DNA of 6,566 nt, from the NCBI GenBank assembly GCA_021779205.1, contig JAJYBE010000050.1, positions 1 to 6,566 of the forward strand, written 5' to 3'. The notes below the pieces were generated by a model that did no database searches, was not told the origin of the DNA, and saw only the letters and a list, made by a program, of their open reading frames with translations. Origin of the DNA: a bacterium (lineage in GTDB: Bacteria > Patescibacteriota > Minisyncoccia > Moranbacterales > UBA2206). Every line of letters begins with the position of its first letter. The first letter of the stretch is position 1. A program made the position numbers and the translations under genes. Of this stretch, positions 1-5,914 are shown one piece after another.

Positions 1-48
1 AAAATGAACGAAAAATTTACTCTCTCTCTCTCTCTCTCTCGTAAATAG
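1..48 (+). CDS. C-terminal end of an upstream gene, possibly a paralogue of the large surface protein
   Basis: The frame entering at base 1 reads KMNEKFTLSLSLSRK and stops at TAG 46-48. Bases 1-14 are identical to bases 3209-3222, which encode K971-K975 (KMNEK) near the end of the 988-residue surface protein, and both copies are in the same codon register. The remaining lengths are similar: 10 residues after KMNEK here and 13 there. A rho-independent terminator lies 27 bp after the stop, as expected for a real plus-strand gene end. The residues after KMNEK are encoded largely by a TC tract and lack the hydrophobic FNWLIVK ending of the downstream protein. The paralogy is inferred from only 14 bases; the match begins at the window edge and may extend left. 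The ATG at 4-6 could instead start a 14-codon ORF, which I find less likely. Confidence 0.45.
   Translation, partial: KMNEKFTLSLSLSRK
20..40. repeat. TC dinucleotide microsatellite
   Basis: An uninterrupted alternation C(TC)10 spans 20-40. It is flanked by a 6-bp inverted repeat, ATTTAC at 15-20 (overlapping the tract by its last C) and GTAAAT at 41-46. The tract lies inside the putative last codons of the upstream gene, so gain or loss of 2-bp units would shift the frame. With one unit more, the frame stays open to TAG 161-163; with one less, it stops at TAA 42-44. Such tracts are prone to slippage during replication and also to sequencing or assembly error. Confidence 0.9.
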
Positions 49-75
49 CCAAAATTTTCAAGGAACATTTTTTGA

Positions 76-103
76 TTCGACATTTTTAGTGTCGGATTTT
101 TTT
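76..103 (+). terminator. Rho-independent terminator of the upstream gene
   Basis: The hairpin has CGACA (78-82) pairing with TGTCG (90-94), extended by T77-G95 and T76-A96. It has a 7-nt loop and is followed directly by seven T residues (97-103). It lies 27 bp after the TAG at 46-48 and just before the next promoter, so it separates the upstream transcription unit from the structured RNA. Confidence 0.75.
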
Positions 104-104
104 G

Positions 105-132
105 TTGACTATAATCTCAAAAATGCTAAAAT
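105..132 (+). promoter_or_regulatory. Sigma-70-type promoter with extended -10
   Basis: The -35 element is TTGACT (105-110) and the -10 element is TAAAAT (127-132), with a 16-bp spacer. The TG at 124-125 gives an extended -10 (TGcTAAAAT). Transcription would start near 139-141, some 8 nt before the first stem of the structured RNA. A TATAAT also occurs at 110-115, but it has no matching -35 outside the preceding terminator. Confidence 0.6.
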
Positions 133-147
133 AAAATTAACAAAATA

Positions 148-241
148 CCAGTCGTCAAACTAGCAAGTTTTTAAACTTGCCAACTAGTCGTGCACAGTGA
201 GGGGCAACTCTCGAAAGGTGCGTGACTAGTTTGACGACTGG
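148..241. repeat. Perfect 16-bp inverted repeat enclosing the RNA core
   Basis: CCAGTCGTCAAACTAG (148-163) is the exact reverse complement of 226-241, with 62 bp between the arms. The inner sequence ACTAGTC (183-189) is also the reverse complement of GACTAGT (224-230), so part of the right arm has two possible partners. No target-site duplication is evident outside the arms. I therefore read the repeat as the closing stem of a transcribed RNA rather than the ends of a mobile element. Confidence 0.9.
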
Positions 242-270
242 GACAATCCAAGTAAGAGTTGTCCCTTTTT
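240..270 (+). terminator. Rho-independent terminator ending the structured RNA
   Basis: GGGACAA (240-246) pairs perfectly with TTGTCCC (259-265), followed by five T residues (266-270). Its first two G residues also belong to the closing stem P1, so the two helices abut and compete for 2 bp. It ends 28 bp before the ATG at 299. No room remains for a separate full promoter, so the downstream gene must be read through this site or start within the RNA. Confidence 0.75.
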
Positions 271-298
271 GGTATCTAAAAATATAACCACTAAAAAA

Positions 299-3265
299 AT
301 GAAAAAAGATTTTTTTCAAAACAAAAAAAGCACATTGGGTTCTATTGTGATAATTCTGTTGGTGTCATTCGGAGTCTATTCTTTTTCAGAAAAATACCAA
401 TTAGCTAATTTGATTTATCCTGCCACAGAGACACAACTCGGTGTGTCTAAAAATATTGTTGATGATAGCAAGAACAATGTTTCCGTATCTTCCACTCCTG
501 CTGGGTCTGCTGTAGTCAAAGGCGAAGCAGATCAAAACAATAACAGCACAGATGCATCGCAATGCGTATCTGCGGTTTGCGAACAACTACTCACCAAAAA
601 CCTCGAAAACCAATTCATCCAAATCAAAGGCAATTTAGGAAGATTGGGGGAAATCAGTCAAAAAGACGGGCAGTTCTATTTGGTTAAAAAAATTATCGAA
701 AACGGCAATATCAAACGCCACACAATCAAGGCAATCAATTTGGACACGGGCTCAGTCAATTCTCGAATTATTGCCAATCATTCTATTGATTCCGGAGATC
801 TTGAAAATAATCTCACGATTAGAAATTTAACTGTTGATGGTGATTTTATTGCGCAAAATTATGCCGGGCAAACTTCCATTACTACTCTTGGCACAATTAC
901 CAATGGCGCTTGGCAAGGAAGCCCCATCAATTCAAACTTTCTTGGTTCGAATGTGATGTTGGAAGGCGAAAATATCTCGCTTTTACATAACGATGCTGGT
1001 TACTTGACTAGCGTGTCCGCGGAAACTGATCCAATTTTTGAATCTAGTGTTGCACACGGAATAACCGACACGAATGTTGCTAATTGGAACAGTGCTTACA
1101 ACTGGGGTAACCATGCCCTCCAAGGCTATATCACTGCCGTTTCTTCGGATGTGCTAACTAATAAAACTTGGAATGGAAATTTGATTGGTTTAGCATATGG
1201 CGGAACAGGCACAGCCACTGGATCAATCACCGGCACCGGCGCACTCAATTTTTCTGCCGGTGGGACAAATCAAAATGTAACGCTCACTCCATCGGGAACG
1301 GGGTATACAATTTTAAATGGGAATGTGGGGATTGGGACGACGAGTCCAAATTCAAAATTCAGTGTAATCAAAGTAAATACAATGAGTTATCCATTTTCCT
1401 CTTCTCCCGTTAGTTTATTTGCCAGTAGTAATCCAGAAGTAGGTATTTTAGAAACTGGAAACACTGCGGGAAACACTGCGACGCTTAGGCTCGGAACTGT
1501 CCATGCTACATACTATAATTCTGGGGCATTTATTCAAGCAAAACAATACGCAGGACTTACTTTTTGGGAACTTTTTTTTGGCACTTCAAATGGAGCTTCT
1601 GCTACAACAGCAATGATGATTTCAAGGTTGGGTTATGTTGGTATTGGGACGACGAATCCTGGCTATAAGCTGGATGTTGCCGGTAGTGTCGCTGCTAATG
1701 AGATTATTGCTACTGGCGTAAATGGCATTACTAGCACGAATGGCGGTATGTATCTAAAAAATTATCTTGGTTCAAGTGTCAATACACATGCTGTTTTTAA
1801 TAGTGTAAATAGTAGAGGAACGGTAAGTGCTCCCACATATTTATTAAATGGTGATGAAATCGGAGCCATTGCTTTTAGGGAGGGAACATCTGGAGGAATA
1901 GGTGATGCTGGGGCAGGGTTTGCCTTTTTTGCAAGCGAGAACTGGAGTACATCTGCTCTTGGAACAAGGATAAATTTTTTTACAACTCCCAATGGTTCTA
2001 CTGTTAAGACAGCGTATCTTGATGTGAGCAATGCTGGTATTGCTACTTTTGTGAATCAAGTGCTGGCTCCTTCATTCAAAGGAACTGGAAATACAGATGT
2101 CAATTCCTTTGCCGGCAACGTCGGCATCGGCACCACCGCCCCCAACTACATCCTCGACGTCCAACATGCTACCTCGAAAGTAAACTCCAAAAATGGTTAC
2201 CTCACCAATGGTGCCGACTATGCCGAATATTTCTATACTGATGACACTGATTTAGTTTCCGGCGAAACAGTTTGTGTGGACATCGAAAAACCCAACGCTG
2301 TCAAGCGCTGTCAGCGTTCAGGCGATAATAATGTGATGGGCATTGTTTCCACTAACCCTTCCATTGTCGGAAATGGCAACGGCCAAAAAAGAGACAGTGA
2401 TCCCCACTATAAAATCATTGGAATGCTCGGACAAGTGCCCGCTAAAGTCAGTAGTGAAAACGGCACAGTTCAAATTGGCGACAGCCTTACCTCATCTGAC
2501 ATTCCTGGATATCTCCGCAAAGCCAACGCTGGTGAATCAACGGTCGGAGTCGCCATGCAAAGTTCTAGCAATGAAAAATCCACTATCCAAGTCCTCATCT
2601 CGCGCCGAAACCAAAGTCTTACCGTGGAAAAAGTAGAAGAGGCTGTGACGGAAAATATTGCCAAAATGAATATCCAAGATCAAATTACCAAAATGATTGC
2701 CACTGCTAAAGACAGTATCAATAACACCGAAACACAAAATTTTGTGTCCCAAACGCAATTTTCCACATTGCAAGACGGGCAGACGCAAAATGCCACGTCT
2801 CTACGGATATTGCAAAAACAAATGGACGACCTCCAACTGCAAACCAAACCAATCATTGATTTCTATTTGGCACTGGATTTGAAAAATGTGCTCTATAAAA
2901 ATGCGCTGGGTAATTTTGATTTGCTTGGTGGAAAAATTACTGCTAAAGATATTGAAGCCTTGAATACGATCAAAGCCAAAGATATTGAGGCGACGGATTC
3001 CGTGACGGGGGATTTGCTTTCGGGGAATAGTCTCGAGTTGGGAAAGGATACTTCCGGTAAAAGCATTTTGAAGTCGGGTGAGACGAAAGTGGAAATCGAT
3101 ACTGCCATGGCAAACAAAGACATTAAAATTTATATTACTCCAGTCGGCAACACTTTCGGACAAGTGCTTTATGTTGATGAAATTTCCGACGGAAAATTTT
3201 TCAATGTCAAAATGAACGAAAAGCAAGGTAGCGACATTAATTTTAATTGGCTGATTGTGAAATAG
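299..3265 (+). CDS. Large membrane-anchored tail-fibre-like surface protein with Peptidase_G2-like region
   Basis: This 988-residue protein is probably exported and held by an N-terminal anchor (lysine-rich start, hydrophobic stretch about 13-29), with the rest outside the cell. A polar linker follows, with C89 and C94. Tail-fibre-type segments come next: TLGTITNGAWQG, GYLTSVSAETDPIF (from 234), WNSAYNWGNHA (from 263), TWNGNLIGLAYGGTG, and three VGIGTT-x-P motifs at 343, 447 and 608. From GADYAEYF (638-645) to about 772 the sequence resembles the intramolecular chaperone autoprotease domain of phage appendages (Peptidase_G2), with C659 and C671 as a possible disulfide pair. A likely coiled coil spans 775-850, then a beta-rich end (926-988) finishes FNWLIVK. 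I prefer ATG 299 because the upstream TTG at 269 lies in a terminator T-run; neither has a clear Shine-Dalgarno. Adhesion or attachment is inferred; self-cleavage is uncertain because I cannot assign catalytic residues. Confidence 0.85.
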   Translation: MKKDFFQNKKSTLGSIVIILLVSFGVYSFSEKYQLANLIYPATETQLGVSKNIVDDSKNNVSVSSTPAGSAVVKGEADQNNNSTDASQCVSAVCEQLLTKNLENQFIQIKGNLGRLGEISQKDGQFYLVKKIIENGNIKRHTIKAINLDTGSVNSRIIANHSIDSGDLENNLTIRNLTVDGDFIAQNYAGQTSITTLGTITNGAWQGSPINSNFLGSNVMLEGENISLLHNDAGYLTSVSAETDPIFESSVAHGITDTNVANWNSAYNWGNHALQGYITAVSSDVLTNKTWNGNLIGLAYGGTGTATGSITGTGALNFSAGGTNQNVTLTPSGTGYTILNGNVGIGTTSPNSKFSVIKVNTMSYPFSSSPVSLFASSNPEVGILETGNTAGNTATLRLGTVHATYYNSGAFIQAKQYAGLTFWELFFGTSNGASATTAMMISRLGYVGIGTTNPGYKLDVAGSVAANEIIATGVNGITSTNGGMYLKNYLGSSVNTHAVFNSVNSRGTVSAPTYLLNGDEIGAIAFREGTSGGIGDAGAGFAFFASENWSTSALGTRINFFTTPNGSTVKTAYLDVSNAGIATFVNQVLAPSFKGTGNTDVNSFAGNVGIGTTAPNYILDVQHATSKVNSKNGYLTNGADYAEYFYTDDTDLVSGETVCVDIEKPNAVKRCQRSGDNNVMGIVSTNPSIVGNGNGQKRDSDPHYKIIGMLGQVPAKVSSENGTVQIGDSLTSSDIPGYLRKANAGESTVGVAMQSSSNEKSTIQVLISRRNQSLTVEKVEEAVTENIAKMNIQDQITKMIATAKDSINNTETQNFVSQTQFSTLQDGQTQNATSLRILQKQMDDLQLQTKPIIDFYLALDLKNVLYKNALGNFDLLGGKITAKDIEALNTIKAKDIEATDSVTGDLLSGNSLELGKDTSGKSILKSGETKVEIDTAMANKDIKIYITPVGNTFGQVLYVDEISDGKFFNVKMNEKQGSDINFNWLIVK
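1325..2143 (+). repeat. Three dispersed VGIGTT-x-P repeats in the surface gene
   Basis: The octapeptide motif is encoded at 1325-1348 (VGIGTTSP), 1637-1660 (VGIGTTNP) and 2120-2143 (VGIGTTAP). The second and third are followed by a KLDV or ILDV segment, as in tail-fibre proteins. The first two share the 13-bp string ATTGGGACGACGA (1331-1343 and 1643-1655). The third encodes the same residues with almost all C-ending codons, so it has a different history or has diverged at silent sites. Confidence 0.85.
1457..1480 (+). repeat. Perfect in-frame 12-bp tandem duplication
   Basis: GGAAACACTGCG occurs twice head to tail (1457-1468 and 1469-1480). It encodes GNTA-GNTA at residues 387-394 of the surface protein, between the first and second VGIGTT motifs. 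Absolute identity at the DNA level suggests a recent duplication. Confidence 0.9.
2942..2992 (+). repeat. Two AKDIEA repeats, 33-bp period
   Basis: AKDIEA is encoded at 2942-2959 (residues 882-887) and again at 2975-2992 (893-898), an 11-residue period, with a few silent differences. It lies between the coiled coil and the C-terminal beta-rich domain and may be two turns of a short fibrous repeat. Confidence 0.75.
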
Positions 3266-3290
3266 TTTTTTATATTTTTTTATTTCCCGT

Positions 3291-3325
3291 AGAGAGGTAT
3301 TTGTTTAGACAGATACCTCTTTGTG
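3291..3325 (+). terminator. Terminator after the surface-protein gene
   Basis: AGAGGTAT (3293-3300) pairs perfectly with ATACCTCT (3313-3320). The stem continues through TTGT (3301-3304) with ACAG (3309-3312), one pair being G-U, to a 4-nt loop (TTAG). This gives about 12 bp of helix 27 bp after the stop codon. The following T-run is interrupted (TTGTGTTT), so termination may be imperfect. No T-run follows in the minus-strand direction. Confidence 0.65.
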
Positions 3326-3339
3326 TTTATGGTCATTAT

Positions 3340-3368
3340 TTGACATTATCCAATAATAATGCTACGGT
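3340..3368 (+). promoter_or_regulatory. Probable promoter of the glycosyltransferase-DUF4012 operon
   Basis: A perfect -35 TTGACA (3340-3345) is separated by 17 bp from TACGGT (3363-3368). The latter keeps the most important -10 positions and has an extended TG at 3360-3361. Transcription would start near 3375, about 20 nt before the ATG at 3397. The -10 is weak by sequence, so the call rests on the -35, the spacing and the TG. Confidence 0.5.
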
Positions 3369-3396
3369 ATCAAGTTAAGAATATTTTGAATTAAAT

Positions 3397-4536
3397 ATGC
3401 GAATAGCCTATATTGGACAAAAGGGAATACCAGTTAAAACTGGTGGAGTAGAGCGTTATGTGGAAGAAGTTTCAACAAGAATGGCAAAAAATGGCCATGA
3501 GGTTTTTGTGTATGCACGCAATAATTATACGGAAAAAAAAATACAAGAATACGATGGTGTAAAAATCATTCATTTGCCATCCATTCCGACAAAAAATTTA
3601 GATGCGATTAGCCATACTTTTCTAGCGACAATACACGCGTTATTTCAAAATTATGACATAATTCATTATCACTCAATCGGACCCACTTCATTAAGCGTTA
3701 TTCCTAAGTTATTTAAAAGAAAAACGCCACTGATTGCAACTTTTCAATGTCAAGACTATTTCCATAAAAAATGGGGTCGTTTTGCTCAAGCTTATTTGCG
3801 TTTTTCTGAAAGATTGACTTGTGTTGTTCCGGATGAAACAATTGCCGTGACTAAACAAATTCAGACCTATGCTAAAGAAAAATATCAAAAAGATTTAATA
3901 TATATACCCAATGGAGCTGAAATAAAATTTAATTATAATGCGGAAGTCTTAGGGGAGTGGAATTTGCAAAAAAATAATTATATCCTTTCAGTCAGTCGTC
4001 TTGTTAGGCACAAAGGTATTCACTATTTGATCGAAGCTTTTAATGATCTTTGTGAAAAAAATTTAAATCAGGGAAAGAAACTGGTGATTGTCGGAGGAGG
4101 TGCGTTTACGGATGATTATGTGCAATACCTAAAAGCATTAGCGGGAAAAAATAAGGAAATTGTTTTTACCGGAACGGTTAGCGGAGAAAAGTTGGAACAA
4201 TTTTTTTCACATTGTTTTCTTTTTGTGCAACCATCCGAATCGGAAGGAATGTCGCTTGCGCTTCTTGAAGCAATGGGATATGGCAAGGCGATTTTAGTTA
4301 GCGATATTTTGGAAAATGTTAATGTTCTGAAGGGATCGGGATTTGTTTTTGAAAATAAAAATAAGGATGATTTGAAAAATAAATTGGAGGAAATTTTAAA
4401 TAATCCAGAAAAAGCTGAGTTGGCCGGATTGGAAAGTCAAAAAATTGCCAGGGATTTTTATGATTGGGATAAAATTGTTGATCAGATTGAAGCCTTGTAT
4501 TTAGACAGTTTGAGCGAAAAAAATAAGGAAAAATAA
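3397..4536 (+). CDS. Family 4 glycosyltransferase (GT-B fold)
   Basis: This 379-residue protein, the usual length for the family, probably transfers a sugar from a nucleotide-sugar donor to a growing surface glycan at the inner face of the membrane. The N-terminal half opens with a beta strand and a glycine-rich acceptor-side loop (MRIAYIGQKGIPVKTGGVERYVEE). The C-terminal donor domain starts near SVSRLVRHKG (198-207), where R201 and K206 are the expected donor-phosphate contacts. The E-x7-E signature of retaining GT4 enzymes is E283 and E291 in SESEGMSLALLEAMG. The opening resembles rhamnosyltransferase-like members, but the sugar cannot be told from sequence. There is no membrane segment. 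ATG 3397 is the natural start, just before the first strand; no clear Shine-Dalgarno precedes it. The gene runs 10 bp ahead of the DUF4012 gene on the same strand, suggesting co-transcription and a shared envelope pathway. Confidence 0.9.
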   Translation: MRIAYIGQKGIPVKTGGVERYVEEVSTRMAKNGHEVFVYARNNYTEKKIQEYDGVKIIHLPSIPTKNLDAISHTFLATIHALFQNYDIIHYHSIGPTSLSVIPKLFKRKTPLIATFQCQDYFHKKWGRFAQAYLRFSERLTCVVPDETIAVTKQIQTYAKEKYQKDLIYIPNGAEIKFNYNAEVLGEWNLQKNNYILSVSRLVRHKGIHYLIEAFNDLCEKNLNQGKKLVIVGGGAFTDDYVQYLKALAGKNKEIVFTGTVSGEKLEQFFSHCFLFVQPSESEGMSLALLEAMGYGKAILVSDILENVNVLKGSGFVFENKNKDDLKNKLEEILNNPEKAELAGLESQKIARDFYDWDKIVDQIEALYLDSLSEKNKEK

Positions 4537-4546
4537 TATTTTTTTT

Positions 4547-5914
4547 ATGAAAAAAGTTTATTCAAAAAAATTTTGGTTTATTTTTTGGTTATTAGCTATA
4601 ATTTTTCTTTTTGGCTGGTATTCTTTTTTGCAGATAAAAAATAATAATGAATTTGGCGCTATTAATTTTGCTATTGATTTTTTACCTTTAGATGAACTTA
4701 AAAAAGCCAAATTCAAAACGATGTCCACTTTTGCGCAATATTTATTTCAAAAAGACGGTCAAGAAAAAACCTTTATGTTACTTTTTCAAAATAACATGGA
4801 ACTTCGTCCCGGCGGTGGCTATATCGGATCGTTTGGAATTTTGAAAATGAAAAATGGAAAAGTTTTGGAATTGCAAACAAATGATCTTTCTAATTTTGAT
4901 GGGCGCGTTCCCAACGGCACAACTCCGCCCTATCCGATGAAGGAACTATTGGGTGTAACTTCTTGGAAATTGCGTGATTCAAATTGGTCGCCGGATTTTT
5001 CTGAGAATGCCCAAAAAGCGGAAGAATTTTATAAATCAGGACAAGGACAAGAAAATTTTCAAGGAATTGTTGCAATCAATAGCGATGTATTGATGTCTTT
5101 TTTGCAAGTCACCGGACCGGTTAAGATCGAAGGTTATCCGGGAACATATGATAGCGAAAATGCTGTTTTGGCACTGGAAAAACAAGTGGAAATGAATTAT
5201 ATTCAACAGGGAATCAAAAAGGAAGAGAGAAAAAGCATAATGAATTTATTGGCGCAAGAAATAGAAAAGAAAGTTTTTACACTAAACATTGCGCAAAAAA
5301 TAAAATTAGCGGAAATAATTTTGGATGACTTGAATCGCAAAGATATTCAACTTTATTTTAAAGATCAAAACTTAGAAAGTCGTGCCATAGAAGCGCAATG
5401 GGATGGAGAAGTCAATCGAAATTGGTCGCAAGATTATTTGATGATGGTTGATGCTAATATGGGAGCATGGAAAAGTGATTATTATATCAAAAGATCTTTT
5501 GAGTATACGGTTGATCTTTCCGGTGATGTTCCCAAGGCGGATTTGAAAATTACCTATCAACATACAGCCAAAGAAAAGGATTGGATGACGCGCGACTATG
5601 TTGATTATTTGCGAGTGTATGTCCCTCAAGGCAGTTGGTTGGGCGACACGAAAAATTTGGGAGAAAAAAGATTCGGCACTGATTTGAACAAGAAATATTT
5701 TGGTACAATCGTCGGCGTGCCATTGGGGCAAACTAAAACAATCGAATTTTCATATATATTATCTTCTGATGCGACAAAAAATTACAATTTGCTTATCCAG
5801 AGGCAATCCGGATCGGGGCAGATCAACGGCACGGTTACGATAATTTATAAAAGTCAAAACAAGGCTACCTATCAAGTTGATTTATCCAAAGATTGGATTT
5901 TAAGCGAACACTAG
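4547..5914 (+). CDS. Membrane-anchored DUF4012 protein
   Basis: This 455-residue protein has one N-terminal membrane segment (about residues 8-27, after a lysine-rich start), so the bulk should lie outside the membrane. It carries the hallmarks of DUF4012: LFQNNMELRPGGGYIGSFG (79-97), then DSNWSPDF (144-151), an FY-containing helix, GIVAINSDVL and VTGPV. The family's biochemical role is not established. Members in Patescibacteria and Actinobacteria often sit beside surface-glycan genes, and here the neighbour is a GT4 glycosyltransferase 10 bp upstream. A role in assembling or attaching a surface polymer is therefore an inference from context. The C-terminal part (about 310-455) looks beta-rich. 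The start ATG 4547 follows a run of eight T residues and has no well-placed Shine-Dalgarno, so translation may depend on coupling to the gene before it. Confidence 0.88.
   Translation: MKKVYSKKFWFIFWLLAIIFLFGWYSFLQIKNNNEFGAINFAIDFLPLDELKKAKFKTMSTFAQYLFQKDGQEKTFMLLFQNNMELRPGGGYIGSFGILKMKNGKVLELQTNDLSNFDGRVPNGTTPPYPMKELLGVTSWKLRDSNWSPDFSENAQKAEEFYKSGQGQENFQGIVAINSDVLMSFLQVTGPVKIEGYPGTYDSENAVLALEKQVEMNYIQQGIKKEERKSIMNLLAQEIEKKVFTLNIAQKIKLAEIILDDLNRKDIQLYFKDQNLESRAIEAQWDGEVNRNWSQDYLMMVDANMGAWKSDYYIKRSFEYTVDLSGDVPKADLKITYQHTAKEKDWMTRDYVDYLRVYVPQGSWLGDTKNLGEKRFGTDLNKKYFGTIVGVPLGQTKTIEFSYILSSDATKNYNLLIQRQSGSGQINGTVTIIYKSQNKATYQVDLSKDWILSEH

Larger units (their letters stand above)
139..270 (+). ncRNA. 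Structured RNA of unknown family: small RNA gene or terminator-bearing leader
   Basis: About 130 nt without a convincing ORF fold into nested stems. P1 pairs 148-158 with 231-241, and can extend to a perfect 16 bp (148-163 with 226-241). P2 is GCAAGTTT (163-170) with AAACTTGC (173-180) and a 2-nt loop. P3 pairs 183-195 with 218-230, 13 bp including two G-U pairs. P3 is topped by a 5-bp stem (199-203 with 208-212, one G-U) closed by a GCAA tetraloop (204-207). The whole is a three-way junction followed at once by a terminator (240-270). A promoter sits just upstream, so both ends of a discrete transcript are predicted. The surface-protein ATG lies only 28 bp after the T-run, so the same element could be an attenuating leader. 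I do not see SRP, 6S, tmRNA, RNase P or a known riboswitch core. The 5' end is inferred from the promoter. Confidence 0.65.

Noticed and set aside
190..226. Riboswitch resembling the c-di-GMP-I aptamer (GCACAG, GGCAA, CGAAAGG)
   Set aside because: Only scattered short similarities exist; the tetraloop-receptor arrangement and second helix of that aptamer are not found.
197..229. Leader peptide GTG...TAG of 10 codons inside the structured RNA
   Set aside because: There is no ribosome binding site, the start is GTG, and the frame lies across the P3 arm; such a short frame is expected by chance.
148..241. Small transposon-derived element (MITE) with 16-bp terminal inverted repeats
   Set aside because: There is no target-site duplication outside the arms, only one copy is in the window, and a promoter and terminator fit tightly around it, favouring a transcribed RNA. 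A genome-wide copy search could reopen this.
211..241. Hammerhead ribozyme core (TTGACGA and CGAAA present)
   Set aside because: The invariant first C of CUGANGA is a U here, the element order does not give the needed three stems, and the bases are committed to P1 pairing.
269..298. TTG at 269 as the start of the surface protein (10 extra residues)
   Set aside because: The TTG lies inside the terminator T-run, and the membrane anchor is better preceded by MKKD from ATG 299.
1325..2143. Diversity-generating retroelement target or CRISPR-like repeat array
   Set aside because: The repeats are protein-motif repeats with irregular spacing (104 and 161 residues). There is no template repeat with adenine-biased differences, no reverse transcriptase and no spacer structure.
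1168..3226. Open frames on both strands within the surface gene (for example 1762-2031, 2343-2636, 2801-3226)
   Set aside because: They overlap a well-supported 988-residue coding frame, and their translations have no recognisable domain.
5372..5731. Minus-strand open frame of 119 residues inside the DUF4012 gene
   Set aside because: It is entirely antisense to a gene with clear family motifs and shows no domain or start signal of its own.
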